A DNA stretch of 64,000 bases from Paenirhodobacter enshiensis (GCF_000740785.1 NZ_JFZB01000001.1:248001-312000); one strand, 5' to 3'. Numbered from the stretch's first letter, positions 25,502 to 34,008 are shown. Program-made: numbers and translations. The notes: a model not told the origin generated them from the sequence alone.

Positions 25502-26810
25502 AGAGAAATCATCTGCCGTCGCGGCCAGCGGGGCTGCTTTGGTGCCCAAGCTGCGGTTTCCTGAGTTCGAGGAGACTGATGGTTGGAAGGAGATACCGCT
25601 CCAGAAGCTTGCTCGACCTGTAACTGATCGGGCGACAACCGGCGACGCGGACAACGTGCTAAGTCTTTCGGGAGAGCATGGACTTGTTCTTCAGAGCGAA
25701 TACTTCGGAAAGAAGATCGCTGGCGACAACACTGATCGCTATCTGAAGATTCGCAAAGACGACTTCGTCTACAATGACCGGACAACCAAGGCGTCAGGCT
25801 TCGGAACGATCAAACGGCTTTCCGCCTATGCGGGTGGGATTGTCTCGCCCATCTATAAGTGCTTCCGCTTCCATCCGAGTGAGAACCCAGCCTTCTGGGA
25901 ATGGTACTTCGAGTCGGGAAGCCATAATCCCGCGCTGGGTGGGCTCGTAAACGAGGGCGCCAGAGCAGGCCGGTTCAATATCTCCGTCACTCAGTTCTTG
26001 TCGACGAACGCATGGCGGCCGGATGAAGCCGAACAACAGAAGATCGCCGACTGTCTGGACTCTGCGGACGCGCTGATTGCCGCGCAGGGGCGGAAGGTGG
26101 AGGCGCTGAGGGCCCACAAGAAGGGGCTGATGCAGCAGCTATTCCCACAGGAAGGCGAAACCCAACCCCGCCTCCGCTTCCCTGAGTTTGAGGGGGCGGG
26201 AGAGTGGGTGCCTCATAGCCTGAAGCAAGTCACTACTGCGCTTCTGGACGGGGACTGGATTGAGTCTAAAGATCAATCAGAAGACGGATTTCGACTTATT
26301 CAAACTGGAAATATCGGTGTCGGAGATTTTATCGCCAAGAGCGGGAAGGCGCGCTTCGTGTCAAATGAGACATTTGAAAGACTTCGGTGCACAGAAGTCT
26401 TTCCTGGAGATTGCTTGGTCTCGCGACTTCCAGATCCACTCGGGCGCTCATGCTTTATTCCTGACATCGGAGAAAGGATGATAACGGCAGTTGACTGCTT
26501 GATCGTCCGTTTTGACGAGACAAAGATTGTTCCCCGTCTTTTCGTTGCTTTGACTCAAACTGACGCTTACTTCCGAAATGTCGCCGGGCTGTCGTCAGGA
26601 TCGACACGTCAGCGGATAAGCAAAGAGAACCTTTCAAATCTCTCGTTTATAATTCCGCCAACCATTTTTGAACAACAGCGCATCGCAGACTGCCTTACCT
26701 CCCTCGATGACCTCATCGCCGCCGAGACCCGAAAGCTCGACACGCTCAAGACCCACAAGAAGGGCTTGATGCAGCAGCTTTTCCCCCAGGCCGGGGAGTA
26801 TGACGCATGA
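25491..26810 (+). CDS. hsdS: Type I restriction specificity subunit (HsdS)
   Basis: 439-aa DNA-recognition subunit. Two target-recognition domains (about 20-160 and 235-375) alternate with conserved helices: ADALIAAQGRKVEALRAHKKGLMQQLFP near residue 210 and DDLIAAETRKLDTLKTHKKGLMQQLFP near the end. The repeated PKLRFPEFE / PRLRFPEFE opens each half. The near-identical DNA at 26113-26146 and 26752-26785 could allow domain exchange. It overlaps hsdR by 11 bases and the next gene by 4. Confidence 0.93.
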   Translation: MSSKEKSSAVAASGAALVPKLRFPEFEETDGWKEIPLQKLARPVTDRATTGDADNVLSLSGEHGLVLQSEYFGKKIAGDNTDRYLKIRKDDFVYNDRTTKASGFGTIKRLSAYAGGIVSPIYKCFRFHPSENPAFWEWYFESGSHNPALGGLVNEGARAGRFNISVTQFLSTNAWRPDEAEQQKIADCLDSADALIAAQGRKVEALRAHKKGLMQQLFPQEGETQPRLRFPEFEGAGEWVPHSLKQVTTALLDGDWIESKDQSEDGFRLIQTGNIGVGDFIAKSGKARFVSNETFERLRCTEVFPGDCLVSRLPDPLGRSCFIPDIGERMITAVDCLIVRFDETKIVPRLFVALTQTDAYFRNVAGLSSGSTRQRISKENLSNLSFIIPPTIFEQQRIADCLTSLDDLIAAETRKLDTLKTHKKGLMQQLFPQAGEYDA

Positions 26811-28036
26811 GCACTTACAAGAACCTGAAGAGCTTGGTGGCCAGACTTCGCGACGATCTGACCAATCCGACGAGGCCGCTCTCGCTGGTCTTGATCTATG
26901 CGTACAACCGGACCGGCAAGACCCGCCTGTCGATGGAATTCAAGGACGCAGGCAAGCGCAAGAACAAGAAGAACCCCACCGGCACACCCGACACTCTGTA
27001 TTTCAACGCCTTCACCGAGGACCTTTTCGTCTGGGAGAACGATCTCGAAGGCGACAGCGTGCGCCGCCTGCAACTGAACGAGAAGTCGTCCTTTTTCAAC
27101 GCGATGACGGAACTCGCGCTGGACGAAACCATCGCCCGCTACCTGTCCCGCTATGCCGACTTCGAGTTCGACTTCACCTACAAGGACGTTCAGCAGGGCA
27201 AGGACACCATCTCCAAGCCGGATTTCGTCAGCTTCCGAAAGGGTGGCGAGGCCAACATCAAGGTGTCGCGGGGCGAACAGAACATCTTCATTTGGTGCAT
27301 CTTCATGGCCATCTGCGAACGGATGCTGGATGGGCATGAATCCTATCAGGGGAAGAAATACCTCTATATCGACGATCCGATCTCGTCGCTGGACGACAAC
27401 AACGCGATTTCCGTCGCCTGCGACCTTGCCAAGCTCCTCCGTCGGGCGGCCACACGGAAAGACGCCGAGGGCAAGCCTGCCCCGATCAAGGTGATCTTCT
27501 CTTCGCACCATGCGCTGTTCTTCAACGTCATGTGTAACGAAGTCGGTCGGAAGATCGACGACGCGCCTTCGGTCGACCATCGGCGCTATTTCCTGCACCG
27601 GCCAAGTGGCGACGGCACCTACACGCTTCAGGCCACGGAAGACACGCCCTTCTTTCACCACGTTGCAACGCTCGCCGAGTTGCAGCGCGCGGCCGATCCG
27701 AAGAAGGGCAAGCTCTACACCTTCCACTTCAATGCCCTGCGCAGTGTCATGGAAAAGACGGCATCGTTTTTCGGTCACCCGAGCATCGCCTTTTGCCTGA
27801 AAGCTCTCGACACCGACGCAGACAGGGCACTGTTCAACCGGGCCCTGAACCTTTTGAGCCACGGGGCATACGCCATCCACGAACCCACAGAGATGGGCGA
27901 GGACAACAAGGAACTGTTTCGCCGCATTCTGCGCGAGTTCGTCACGCGGTTCGAGTTTCACCTCCCGGGCGCCGCTCCGGCCCCGCATCCCGCCCCAGCA
28001 CCCGCGCCCGTCCCCCAGGAAGCAACAGCACAATGA
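26807..28036 (+). CDS. ABC-type ATPase, probable PrrC-like anticodon nuclease
   Basis: 409-aa protein inside the RM operon, coupled to both hsdS and hsdM by ATGA overlaps. An ABC-type NTPase forms the first 240 residues: Walker A YNRTGKT (33-39, first Gly replaced by Ala), signature VSRGEQ (153-158), Walker B YLYIDDP (185-191), D-loop SSLDDN and H-loop FSSHH (231-235). The C-terminal third has R312-x3-E316 and H352, which match in order and almost in spacing the R320/E324/H356 triad known for E. coli PrrC, a tRNA-Lys anticodon nuclease kept silent by its type I RM partner. The end is Pro/Ala-rich. There is no Zn hook or long coiled coil as in RloC. The nuclease role is inferred, not shown. 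Confidence 0.7.
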   Translation: MSTYKNLKSLVARLRDDLTNPTRPLSLVLIYAYNRTGKTRLSMEFKDAGKRKNKKNPTGTPDTLYFNAFTEDLFVWENDLEGDSVRRLQLNEKSSFFNAMTELALDETIARYLSRYADFEFDFTYKDVQQGKDTISKPDFVSFRKGGEANIKVSRGEQNIFIWCIFMAICERMLDGHESYQGKKYLYIDDPISSLDDNNAISVACDLAKLLRRAATRKDAEGKPAPIKVIFSSHHALFFNVMCNEVGRKIDDAPSVDHRRYFLHRPSGDGTYTLQATEDTPFFHHVATLAELQRAADPKKGKLYTFHFNALRSVMEKTASFFGHPSIAFCLKALDTDADRALFNRALNLLSHGAYAIHEPTEMGEDNKELFRRILREFVTRFEFHLPGAAPAPHPAPAPAPVPQEATAQ

Positions 28037-29673
28037 ACGACCAAATCCAAAAGCAACTGGGCAAGACACTCTGGAACATCGCCGACACTTTGCGCGGAGC
28101 GATGAACGCGGACGATTTCCGCGATTACATGCTGTCCTTCCTGTTCCTGCGTTATCTGTCGGACAACTACGAGACGGCCGCCCGGAAGGAGCTCGGACGC
28201 GACTACCCGGATCCCGACACGATCGGCAATGGCGGGCGCTCGCCGCTTTCCGTGTGGTACGCGCAAAACCCCGACGATATTTCGGCGTTTGAAATGCAGA
28301 TGCGCCTCAAGGCGCATTATGTCATCAAGCCGGAATACCTCTGGACCAGCATCGCCCACATGGCGCGCACCCAGAGCGACGATCTGCTGAACACGCTGCA
28401 GGCAGGCTTCAAGTATATCGAGAATGAGTCCTTCCAGAGTACATTCGGGGGACTCTTTTCGGAAATCAATCTCGGCTCAGAAAAGCTCGGCAGGAGCTAT
28501 GCAGATCGCAACGCCAAGCTCTGCACCATCATCACGGAGATCGCCAATGGGCTCGCTGATTTTTCTTCCGATGTCGATGCGTTGGGCGACGCCTACGAAT
28601 ATCTGATCGGCCAGTTTGCAGCCGGTTCCGGAAAGAAGGCAGGCGAGTTCTATACCCCACAGCAGGTGTCTGACATCCTTTCCGCGATCGTGACGTTGGA
28701 CAGCCAGGAACCCGCCACCGGAAAGAAAGAGCGTCTCGCCAGTGTGCTCGATTTCGCGTGCGGTTCCGGCTCGCTGTTGCTGAACGTGCGAAAGCGCATG
28801 GGACCGCATGGCATCGGGAAAATCTACGGGCAAGAAAAGAACATCACCACCTATAACCTCGCTCGCATGAACATGCTGCTGCATGGCGTGAAAGACACCG
28901 AATTCGAAATCTACCATGGCGACACGCTGACCAATGACTGGGACATCCTGCGAGAGCTGAACCCTGCCAAGAAGCCGTCGTTTGATGCGATCGTAGCCAA
29001 CCCGCCCTTCAGCCTTCGTTGGGAGCCGACTGAAGCGATGGGCGACGACGTGCGGTTCAAGAACCATGGGCTGGCGCCCAAGTCCGCCGCAGACTTCGCC
29101 TTTCTCCTGCACGGCTTCCACTACTTGAAGGATGAGGGCGTGATGGCCATCATCCTGCCGCATGGTGTGCTGTTCCGGGGTGGGGCAGAAGAACGCATCC
29201 GCACAAAGCTGCTGAAGGATGGTCACATCGATACGGTGATCGGCCTCCCCGCGAACCTCTTCTATTCGACTGGCATCCCGGTCTGCATCCTCGTGCTGAA
29301 GAAGTGCAAGAAGCCGGATGATGTGCTCTTCATCAACGCTTCCGAGCACTATGAAAAAGGCAAGCGGCAGAACCGACTGCGGGAAGGGGACGATGGCAAG
29401 CCGAATGACATTCAGAAGATCATCGAGACGTACCAGTTCCGCAAGGAGGAGGACCGCTACTCCAAGCGCGTGAGCATGGAGCGCATCGCAGAGGAAGGCT
29501 TCAACCTCAACATCTCCCGATACATCAGCACCGCTGTGGCTGAGGCTGAAATCGACCTGGATGCAACGCAGCAGGAATTGGTATCAATCGAAGACCAAAT
29601 TCGGGAAGCAACGTCAAAACACAACTCGTATCTGAGGGAGTTGGGGCTTCCTGTTCTTCCCGGGGCCGAATGA
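28033..29673 (+). CDS. hsdM: Type I DNA methyltransferase subunit (HsdM)
   Basis: 546-aa N6-adenine methyltransferase subunit which modifies the host target with HsdS and is part of the restriction complex. The N-terminal bundle (LGKTLWNIADTLRGAMNADDFRDYMLSFLFLRYLSD) is typical. AGEFYTPQQVSDIL introduces the catalytic domain with SAM motif DFACGSGSLL from D240 and catalytic NPPF at 323-326. The start at 28033 overlaps the preceding stop. Gene order R-S-X-M with tight coupling suggests one transcript from before hsdR. Confidence 0.95.
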   Translation: MNDQIQKQLGKTLWNIADTLRGAMNADDFRDYMLSFLFLRYLSDNYETAARKELGRDYPDPDTIGNGGRSPLSVWYAQNPDDISAFEMQMRLKAHYVIKPEYLWTSIAHMARTQSDDLLNTLQAGFKYIENESFQSTFGGLFSEINLGSEKLGRSYADRNAKLCTIITEIANGLADFSSDVDALGDAYEYLIGQFAAGSGKKAGEFYTPQQVSDILSAIVTLDSQEPATGKKERLASVLDFACGSGSLLLNVRKRMGPHGIGKIYGQEKNITTYNLARMNMLLHGVKDTEFEIYHGDTLTNDWDILRELNPAKKPSFDAIVANPPFSLRWEPTEAMGDDVRFKNHGLAPKSAADFAFLLHGFHYLKDEGVMAIILPHGVLFRGGAEERIRTKLLKDGHIDTVIGLPANLFYSTGIPVCILVLKKCKKPDDVLFINASEHYEKGKRQNRLREGDDGKPNDIQKIIETYQFRKEEDRYSKRVSMERIAEEGFNLNISRYISTAVAEAEIDLDATQQELVSIEDQIREATSKHNSYLRELGLPVLPGAE

Positions 29674-29731
29674 GATATGCCACTCTAGGTTTATGCAGCG
29701 TCAGAGCGTCAGTGGGGTTCGTGAATGTATT

Positions 29732-30043
29732 TCATCGATCGGCTTTCTCTTGCCATCGTTGGTGTTCGCGTTGCCGGACCTTGTACAGCCTGCGCATATG
29801 CCAAGCCGAGAATGGCACGAGGACATAAAAGATCAGCCAGAGCGGCAGGGCGACTAAGCGGTGTTCCGGAAAAAAGGCCTGTATCGCCAAAGCAATCAGA
29901 GCAATTGCACCTGCCAGTATACCTACCTGAAACGGCACTCGGAGCGCAGCAGGTAGCCACTCGTCAGGCGTGTACTCATCAAGAAGGGCTTCTATCTGAT
30001 CAGCCGAAATCCGTCCGGGGGGCGTGAATTTTTCAACGGTCAT
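29732..30043 (-). CDS. Small two-helix membrane protein (103 aa)
   Basis: Unrecognised. Residues 1-36 are soluble (TPPGRISADQIEALLDEYTPDEWLP); two hydrophobic segments follow (VGILAGAIALIALAIQAFF and LVALPLWLIFYVLVPFSAW), then a basic tail HMRRLYKVRQREHQRW. It starts at ATG 30043, overlapping the stop of the XRE gene by 4 bases, so the two form a coupled pair. Function unknown. Confidence 0.65.
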   Translation of the reverse strand: MTVEKFTPPGRISADQIEALLDEYTPDEWLPAALRVPFQVGILAGAIALIALAIQAFFPEHRLVALPLWLIFYVLVPFSAWHMRRLYKVRQREHQRWQEKADR

Positions 30044-30471
30044 GCCGCTACATCCAGCAAGTCATCCAAGCCAAGGGCTTCCAGCGAGGGCTTTTCTCCG
30101 GTCTGCCGCAGAGTGGTGAGCCGTTCGGTATATAGGCGGCAAACTATCATCCACCGCTTCTTCGTGCCGAGCCGCATTCTGCGCTTCTCAAGGCGTTCCT
30201 CAACTTGCTCTAAGATGTCGCCAAGCTCGCGCAAGATGTCGGACTCTCTGCTTTGGATGCCTGTTTCGCCGTCCAGAATCCAAAGAGGATCGGCTCGATA
30301 GACCTCCAAGAGCTTGGCCAGAACCGGAACAGGGATGTCCCGTTCTCCCCTAGTATAGTTGTGAAGCGTCGTCCTGCTTATGCCTAGCTTGGCAGCAAAA
30401 TCCGCTTGTGAGGCGTTCGCCGTTCGTCGGACTTGGTCAAGACGCTCTCCGATCGATGAAGCTAGGGGCAA
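30040..30471 (-). CDS. XRE-family regulator with C-terminal helical domain
   Basis: DNA-binding protein of about 143 aa. The HTH is GERLDQVRRTANASQADFAAKLGISRTTLHNYTRGERDIPVPVLAKLLEVY, close to phage CI-like repressors; the rest is a helical, Glu/Arg-rich domain (DILEQVEERLEKRRMRLG). TTG at 30471 is preferred because AAGGA lies 8 bases upstream; a GTG at 30528 would add 19 residues without a ribosome-binding site. With the short start, the inverted repeat TGACAA / TTGTCA at 30490-30514 lies just upstream as a likely autoregulatory operator. It is divergent from the excisionase gene and may control excision. Confidence 0.75.
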   Translation of the reverse strand: MPLASSIGERLDQVRRTANASQADFAAKLGISRTTLHNYTRGERDIPVPVLAKLLEVYRADPLWILDGETGIQSRESDILRELGDILEQVEERLEKRRMRLGTKKRWMIVCRLYTERLTTLRQTGEKPSLEALGLDDLLDVAA

Positions 30472-30489
30472 AGCAAAGAATCCTTGGGT

Positions 30490-30514
30490 TGACAAGTTTT
30501 GAGAAAGATTGTCA
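30490..30514. promoter_or_regulatory. Candidate operator of the XRE/excisionase divergent region
   Basis: TGACAA at 30490-30495 and TTGTCA at 30509-30514 form inverted half-sites 13 bases apart, in AT-rich DNA between the XRE gene and the excisionase-like gene. The spacing fits a dimeric repressor. Confidence 0.45.
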
Positions 30515-30591
30515 TCATTTGTGAACACTCATTCATGATTCGATGCTTCTATCCTGAATTGTACCATAATTGGAACTGGAGTCACCACGCG

Positions 30592-30786
30592 ATGACAAAA
30601 CCTACGCACGCACTCGAAAGCCCGCGGGAGGTTGCCGCTCGTCTCGGCTGGCCGCTGGCCCGGGTCCGAAAGCTGATCCGTGGGAGAGAGCTGCGGCATG
30701 TGAAGGTCGGTGGGCTCTATCTCATCCCGGCAGGTGCGGTCGAGGAGTATATATCAACAAGAATGGTCGAGCCGGATCGTGCGTAA
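30592..30786 (+). CDS. Excisionase-like helix-turn-helix protein
   Basis: 64-aa MerR/Xis-like winged helix (SPREVAARLGWPLARVRKLIRGRELRHVKVGGLYLIPAGAVEEYI), the fold of excisionases and AlpA regulators. It sits two genes before the integrase, the usual place for a directionality factor. CTGGAGT lies about 10 bases before ATG 30592. It would be needed for island excision at the 17-bp att repeats. Confidence 0.75.
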   Translation: MTKPTHALESPREVAARLGWPLARVRKLIRGRELRHVKVGGLYLIPAGAVEEYISTRMVEPDRA

Positions 30787-30800
30787 CGAGGAGAAGCGAA

Positions 30801-30986
30801 ATGAAACCCGCCCGCATGTCCGGTCCGCGTTCTGCCGCGTTCAAGCAGGTTGATATAACAAGGGCCACCAAAGGCGTCACGAAAGCTGGTCTGGTTGTCG
30901 GGCGAGTTGAAGTTGACCGAGACGGCAAGATCGTAGTCCAGATCGGTACAGCTGAAGCTGATGATAACGATAACGACTGGGACTAA
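30801..30986 (+). CDS. Small ORF preceding the integrase (61 aa)
   Basis: 61 aa: basic start MKPARMSGPRSAAFKQVDITRATKG, beta-like LVVGRVEVDRDGKIVVQIG, acidic tail. GAGGAG lies about 7 bases before the ATG, and the stop is 2 bases before the integrase start, so both are co-translated. It resembles in design the 54-aa ORF ahead of the decayed integrase at 13289. Unknown role, possibly recombination control. Confidence 0.7.
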   Translation: MKPARMSGPRSAAFKQVDITRATKGVTKAGLVVGRVEVDRDGKIVVQIGTAEADDNDNDWD

Positions 30987-30988
30987 GT

Positions 30989-32110
30989 ATGACGAAAAAG
31001 GTCGATCGCTTTCCTTATGCCAAATCTTACCTTGACCGCCACGGAAAGCGCCGGTGGCGATTCCGTCGGAAAGGGTTGACTGTCGAACTTGGCTCGGAAT
31101 GGGGTAGTGAAGAGTTTCAACGACGTTACGCCGAGGCTGAAAACGGGAAAAAATCCGAGGGCGCGGGCGCTTCTAGAACCATACCCGGTACCTTCAATGA
31201 TTTGGCCGTAAAATTTTACAAACTGCATCTTCCGACGGTCGGGGATAGCACAGCTGCAGACTACCGATCGGTAATCGAACCGCTGCGTATGAGACACGGG
31301 AAAAAGCGTGTGTCGCATCTGCGCCGCCGCCACGTGATGGAAATAAAGGCGGAAATGGCCGAGACGCCGCAACAGGCAAACAAGACCTTGAAGCGTCTTT
31401 CGCAGATGATGGATCTGGCTATCGAACTCGAATGGCGCACGGATAACCCGGTTAAAGGCGTGAAGCGGTATCCGACGAACCCGGACGGCCTCCATTCATG
31501 GGACGAGGGTGAGATCGCCCGTTTCTACGAGGTCCATGAAATCGGCACACCGGCACATCTCTGCATGACGCTGATGCTGTATACCGGCGCAGCGAAGTGT
31601 GATGCCGTCAGAATGGGCAAGGGGCATGTCCGCGATGGCAGGATCGTCTACCGCCGCCGTAAGACGAAGAAGAACCCGGATGGCTTCGAGGTCAATATAC
31701 CGATCCATTCCTATCTGGCCGAGACACTTTCCCATGTGCGGCCTGGCGCTTTCACCTTCCTTGAGACCTCAACCGGCAGCGCGCGAACCGCCGCTGGTTT
31801 GGGGTCGTCCATGCGGAATTGGTGCAACAAAGCCGGGCTGCCGAATTGTTCGTCGCATGGGTTGCGCAAGGCGATCTGCCGCCGCATCGCCGAGATTGAG
31901 GGCGACGTGTTCAAGGTGATGGCGGTCAGCGGACACCACGACCTGAAGGAAGCGCAGAAATACATCGATAAATACAATCGTAAGGCCAAAGCCGACTCAG
32001 CGATTGAAAGCCTTCCCAGCGGAGGGAGGCGGGAAGAAGGTCTGGCGAACCACCCTGAAAGGTTCGCCAGGAATTCTGGTAACGGCATGAATACAGGAGA
32101 TAAAAAGTGA
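30989..32110 (+). CDS. int: Tyrosine integrase of the island
   Basis: 373-aa phage-type tyrosine recombinase. N-terminal arm-binding part SYLDRHGKRRWRFRRKG, core-binding domain about 65-165, catalytic domain with HGLRK (H290, R293), SGHHDLKEAQKYI and nucleophile Y325. Box I reads TGAAKCD, so the first catalytic Arg of TGxR is Ala202, followed by Lys203; this is unusual and may weaken activity. The gene ends 4 bases before the right att repeat in the tRNA, as expected for integration by tRNA attack. Confidence 0.92.
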   Translation: MTKKVDRFPYAKSYLDRHGKRRWRFRRKGLTVELGSEWGSEEFQRRYAEAENGKKSEGAGASRTIPGTFNDLAVKFYKLHLPTVGDSTAADYRSVIEPLRMRHGKKRVSHLRRRHVMEIKAEMAETPQQANKTLKRLSQMMDLAIELEWRTDNPVKGVKRYPTNPDGLHSWDEGEIARFYEVHEIGTPAHLCMTLMLYTGAAKCDAVRMGKGHVRDGRIVYRRRKTKKNPDGFEVNIPIHSYLAETLSHVRPGAFTFLETSTGSARTAAGLGSSMRNWCNKAGLPNCSSHGLRKAICRRIAEIEGDVFKVMAVSGHHDLKEAQKYIDKYNRKAKADSAIESLPSGGRREEGLANHPERFARNSGNGMNTGDKK

Positions 32111-32114
32111 TATT

Positions 32115-32131
32115 TGGTAGGCCCGGAGGGA
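32115..32131. repeat. attR: Right attachment-site repeat of the island
   Basis: TGGTAGGCCCGGAGGGA, identical to 14006-14022. It is the reverse complement of the tRNA 3' end with CCA, so integration rebuilt a complete tRNA gene. Confidence 0.88.
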
Positions 32132-32190
32132 CTTGAACCCCCAACCAAGGCGTTATGAGCGCCCTGCTCTGACCATTGAGCTACAGGCCC
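32115..32190 (-). tRNA. tRNA-Ile (CAU anticodon, Ile2 type)
   Basis: Reading the minus strand from 32190 gives a full cloverleaf: acceptor GGGCCTG/CGGGCCT, D arm GCTC-AATGGTCA-GAGC, anticodon loop CTCATAA with anticodon CAT, T arm with TTCAAGT and encoded CCA. Stem and D-loop sequence resemble E. coli ileX rather than elongator or initiator Met, so it is called Ile2, whose C34 is changed to lysidine to read AUA. The 3' end is the island target. Confidence 0.9.
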
Positions 32191-32350
32191 CCAAGGTCTT
32201 GTCCCGGCTTAGGCAAGAAATCCGTGGCGGTCAAGAAACGTGCGCACCGGAAACCGCCCGCGAAACCGCGGCGCTCGGCGCTCGGGCGTTGCCCCCGGCG
32301 GGCCTTTGCGATAAGGCCGGGGCAAGCACCCAGAGGCGGAGACACGGGCG

Positions 32351-33424
32351 ATGAGCACCTCGAACCATGACGCGAAAACCGGCGACACGAAGCCCGGGCT
32401 GACCTATGCCGACGCCGGCGTCGACATCGACGCGGGCAACGCTCTGGTCGAGCGCATCAAGCCCGCCGCCAAGCGCACCAACCGTTCGGGCACGATGTCG
32501 GGCCTCGGCGGCTTCGGCGCGCTGTTCGACCTGCGCGCCGCCGGCTATCAGGACCCGATCCTCGTTTCCGCCACCGATGGCGTCGGCACCAAGCTGCGCA
32601 TCGCCATCGACACCGGCAATTACGACACCATCGGCATCGACCTCGTCGCCATGTGCGTCAACGATCTGGTCTGCCAGGGCGCGGAGCCGCTGCTGTTCCT
32701 CGACTATTTCGCCACCGGCAAGCTGGAGGTCGACAAGGCCGCCCGCGTGATCGAAGGGATCGCCGACGGTTGCGCGGCCTCGGGTTGCGCGCTGATCGGC
32801 GGCGAGACCGCCGAGATGCCGGGCATGTATGCCTCGGACGATTTCGATCTGGCGGGCTTCGCCGTCGGCGCGATGGAGCGCGGTTCGGACCTGCCGGCGG
32901 GCGTGACCGAGGGCGATGTGCTGCTCGGGCTCGGCTCGAACGGGGTGCATTCGAACGGTTACAGCTTCGTGCGCAAGGTGGTCGGGATCTCGGGTCTCGG
33001 CTGGGATGCGCCCTCGCCGTTCTCGGAGGGCACGCTCGGCCAGGCGCTGCTGGCGCCGACCCGGCTTTACGTGCGCCAGGCGCTGGCCGCGATCCGCGCG
33101 GGCGGGGTTCATGCGCTCGCCCATATCACCGGCGGCGGTCTGACCGAGAATCTGCCGCGCGTGCTGCCCGAGGGGCTGGGCGCGGCGATCGACCTCGACA
33201 GCTGGAAGCTGCCCGGTGTGTTCGGCTGGCTGGCGAAGACCGCGGGGATGGCCGAGGGCGAGTTGCTGAAAACCTTCAACTGCGGCATCGGCATGATCGT
33301 CGTGGTCGCCCCCGAGCGCGCCGAGGCGCTGGCCGCGCTGCTCGCCGAGCAGGGCGAGAGCGTGACCCGCATCGGCACCGTCACCAGGGGCACGGGCGTC
33401 AGCTACACGGGTCACCTGATTTGA
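32351..33424 (+). CDS. purM: Phosphoribosylformylglycinamidine cyclo-ligase
   Basis: Fifth step of de novo purine synthesis (FGAM to AIR, ATP-dependent), 357 aa. Hallmarks: [61 protein letters not shown] and [20 protein letters not shown] stands about 10 bases before ATG. The stop overlaps the purN start (TTGA), a standard purMN operon. First intact core gene beyond the tRNA. Confidence 0.96.
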   Translation: MSTSNHDAKTGDTKPGLTYADAGVDIDAGNALVERIKPAAKRTNRSGTMSGLGGFGALFDLRAAGYQDPILVSATDGVGTKLRIAIDTGNYDTIGIDLVAMCVNDLVCQGAEPLLFLDYFATGKLEVDKAARVIEGIADGCAASGCALIGGETAEMPGMYASDDFDLAGFAVGAMERGSDLPAGVTEGDVLLGLGSNGVHSNGYSFVRKVVGISGLGWDAPSPFSEGTLGQALLAPTRLYVRQALAAIRAGGVHALAHITGGGLTENLPRVLPEGLGAAIDLDSWKLPGVFGWLAKTAGMAEGELLKTFNCGIGMIVVVAPERAEALAALLAEQGESVTRIGTVTRGTGVSYTGHLI

Positions 33425-34008
33425 AACGCGTCGCGATCCTGATCTCGGGCGGCGGGTCCAACATGGTCCGGCTGGTTGAGACGATGCAGGACGAGGGCTA
33501 CGCGACCCCGGTTCTGGTGCTGTCGAACGATCCGGCGGCGGCGGGGCTGGAGAAAGCGCGCGCACGTGGCGTCGAGGCGGTGGCGGTCGATCACCGCGCC
33601 TTCGGCAAGGATCGCGCGGCCTTCGAGGCCGAGCTGGTGAAGCCGCTGCTGGCCGCAGACCCCGATGTGGTGTGCCTGGCTGGTTTCATGCGCGTGCTGA
33701 CCCCCGATTTCGTGCGCCGGTTCGAGGGGCGGATGCTGAACATCCATCCCTCGCTCTTGCCGAAATATCCGGGGCTCCATACCCATCAGCGCGCCATCGA
33801 GGCGGGCGATGCCGAGGCCGGCTGCACCGTGCATGAGGTGACGGCGGAACTCGATGCCGGGCCGATCCTCGGTCAGGGGCGGGTGCCGATCCTGCCCGGC
33901 GACGATGCCGATACGCTGGCCGCGCGGGTGCTGACGGTCGAACACAAGCTCTATCCGGCGGTGCTGCGCCGCTATGTGACGGGCGAGCGCACGCCGGTCG
34001 AGCTGTAA
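33421..34008 (+). CDS. purN: Phosphoribosylglycinamide formyltransferase
   Basis: Third step of purine synthesis, formylating GAR with 10-formyl-THF, 195 aa. Motifs: [10 protein letters not shown] at the start, LAGFMRVL, the catalytic Asn-His region [26 protein letters not shown], and Asp in [12 protein letters not shown]. The start is TTG at 33421, overlapping the purM stop; it places ILISGGGSN at the usual distance. Confidence 0.94.
   Translation: MKRVAILISGGGSNMVRLVETMQDEGYATPVLVLSNDPAAAGLEKARARGVEAVAVDHRAFGKDRAAFEAELVKPLLAADPDVVCLAGFMRVLTPDFVRRFEGRMLNIHPSLLPKYPGLHTHQRAIEAGDAEAGCTVHEVTAELDAGPILGQGRVPILPGDDADTLAARVLTVEHKLYPAVLRRYVTGERTPVEL

Larger units (their letters stand above)
14006..32131. 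mobile_element. Integrative mobilisable genomic island in tRNA-Ile(CAU)
   Basis: About 18.1 kb lie between two identical 17-bp repeats, one of which is the tRNA 3' end. The tRNA-proximal end carries integrase, a small ORF and an excisionase-like gene. The distal end carries RepC, an oriT-like region, a MobV relaxase and its partner. Cargo comprises an unknown three-gene operon, a metallophosphoesterase, antitoxin-like genes and a type I RM operon with an anticodon-nuclease-like ATPase. Core genes resume on both sides. No conjugation (type IV secretion) genes are present, so it would need a helper to move. The RM section is visibly less GC-biased at third codon positions than the core genes. 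Confidence 0.88.

Noticed and set aside
30040-30528. GTG start at 30528 for the XRE regulator
   Set aside because: No ribosome-binding site, and it would bury the TGACAA/TTGTCA repeat in the coding region; TTG 30471 has AAGGA at good spacing.
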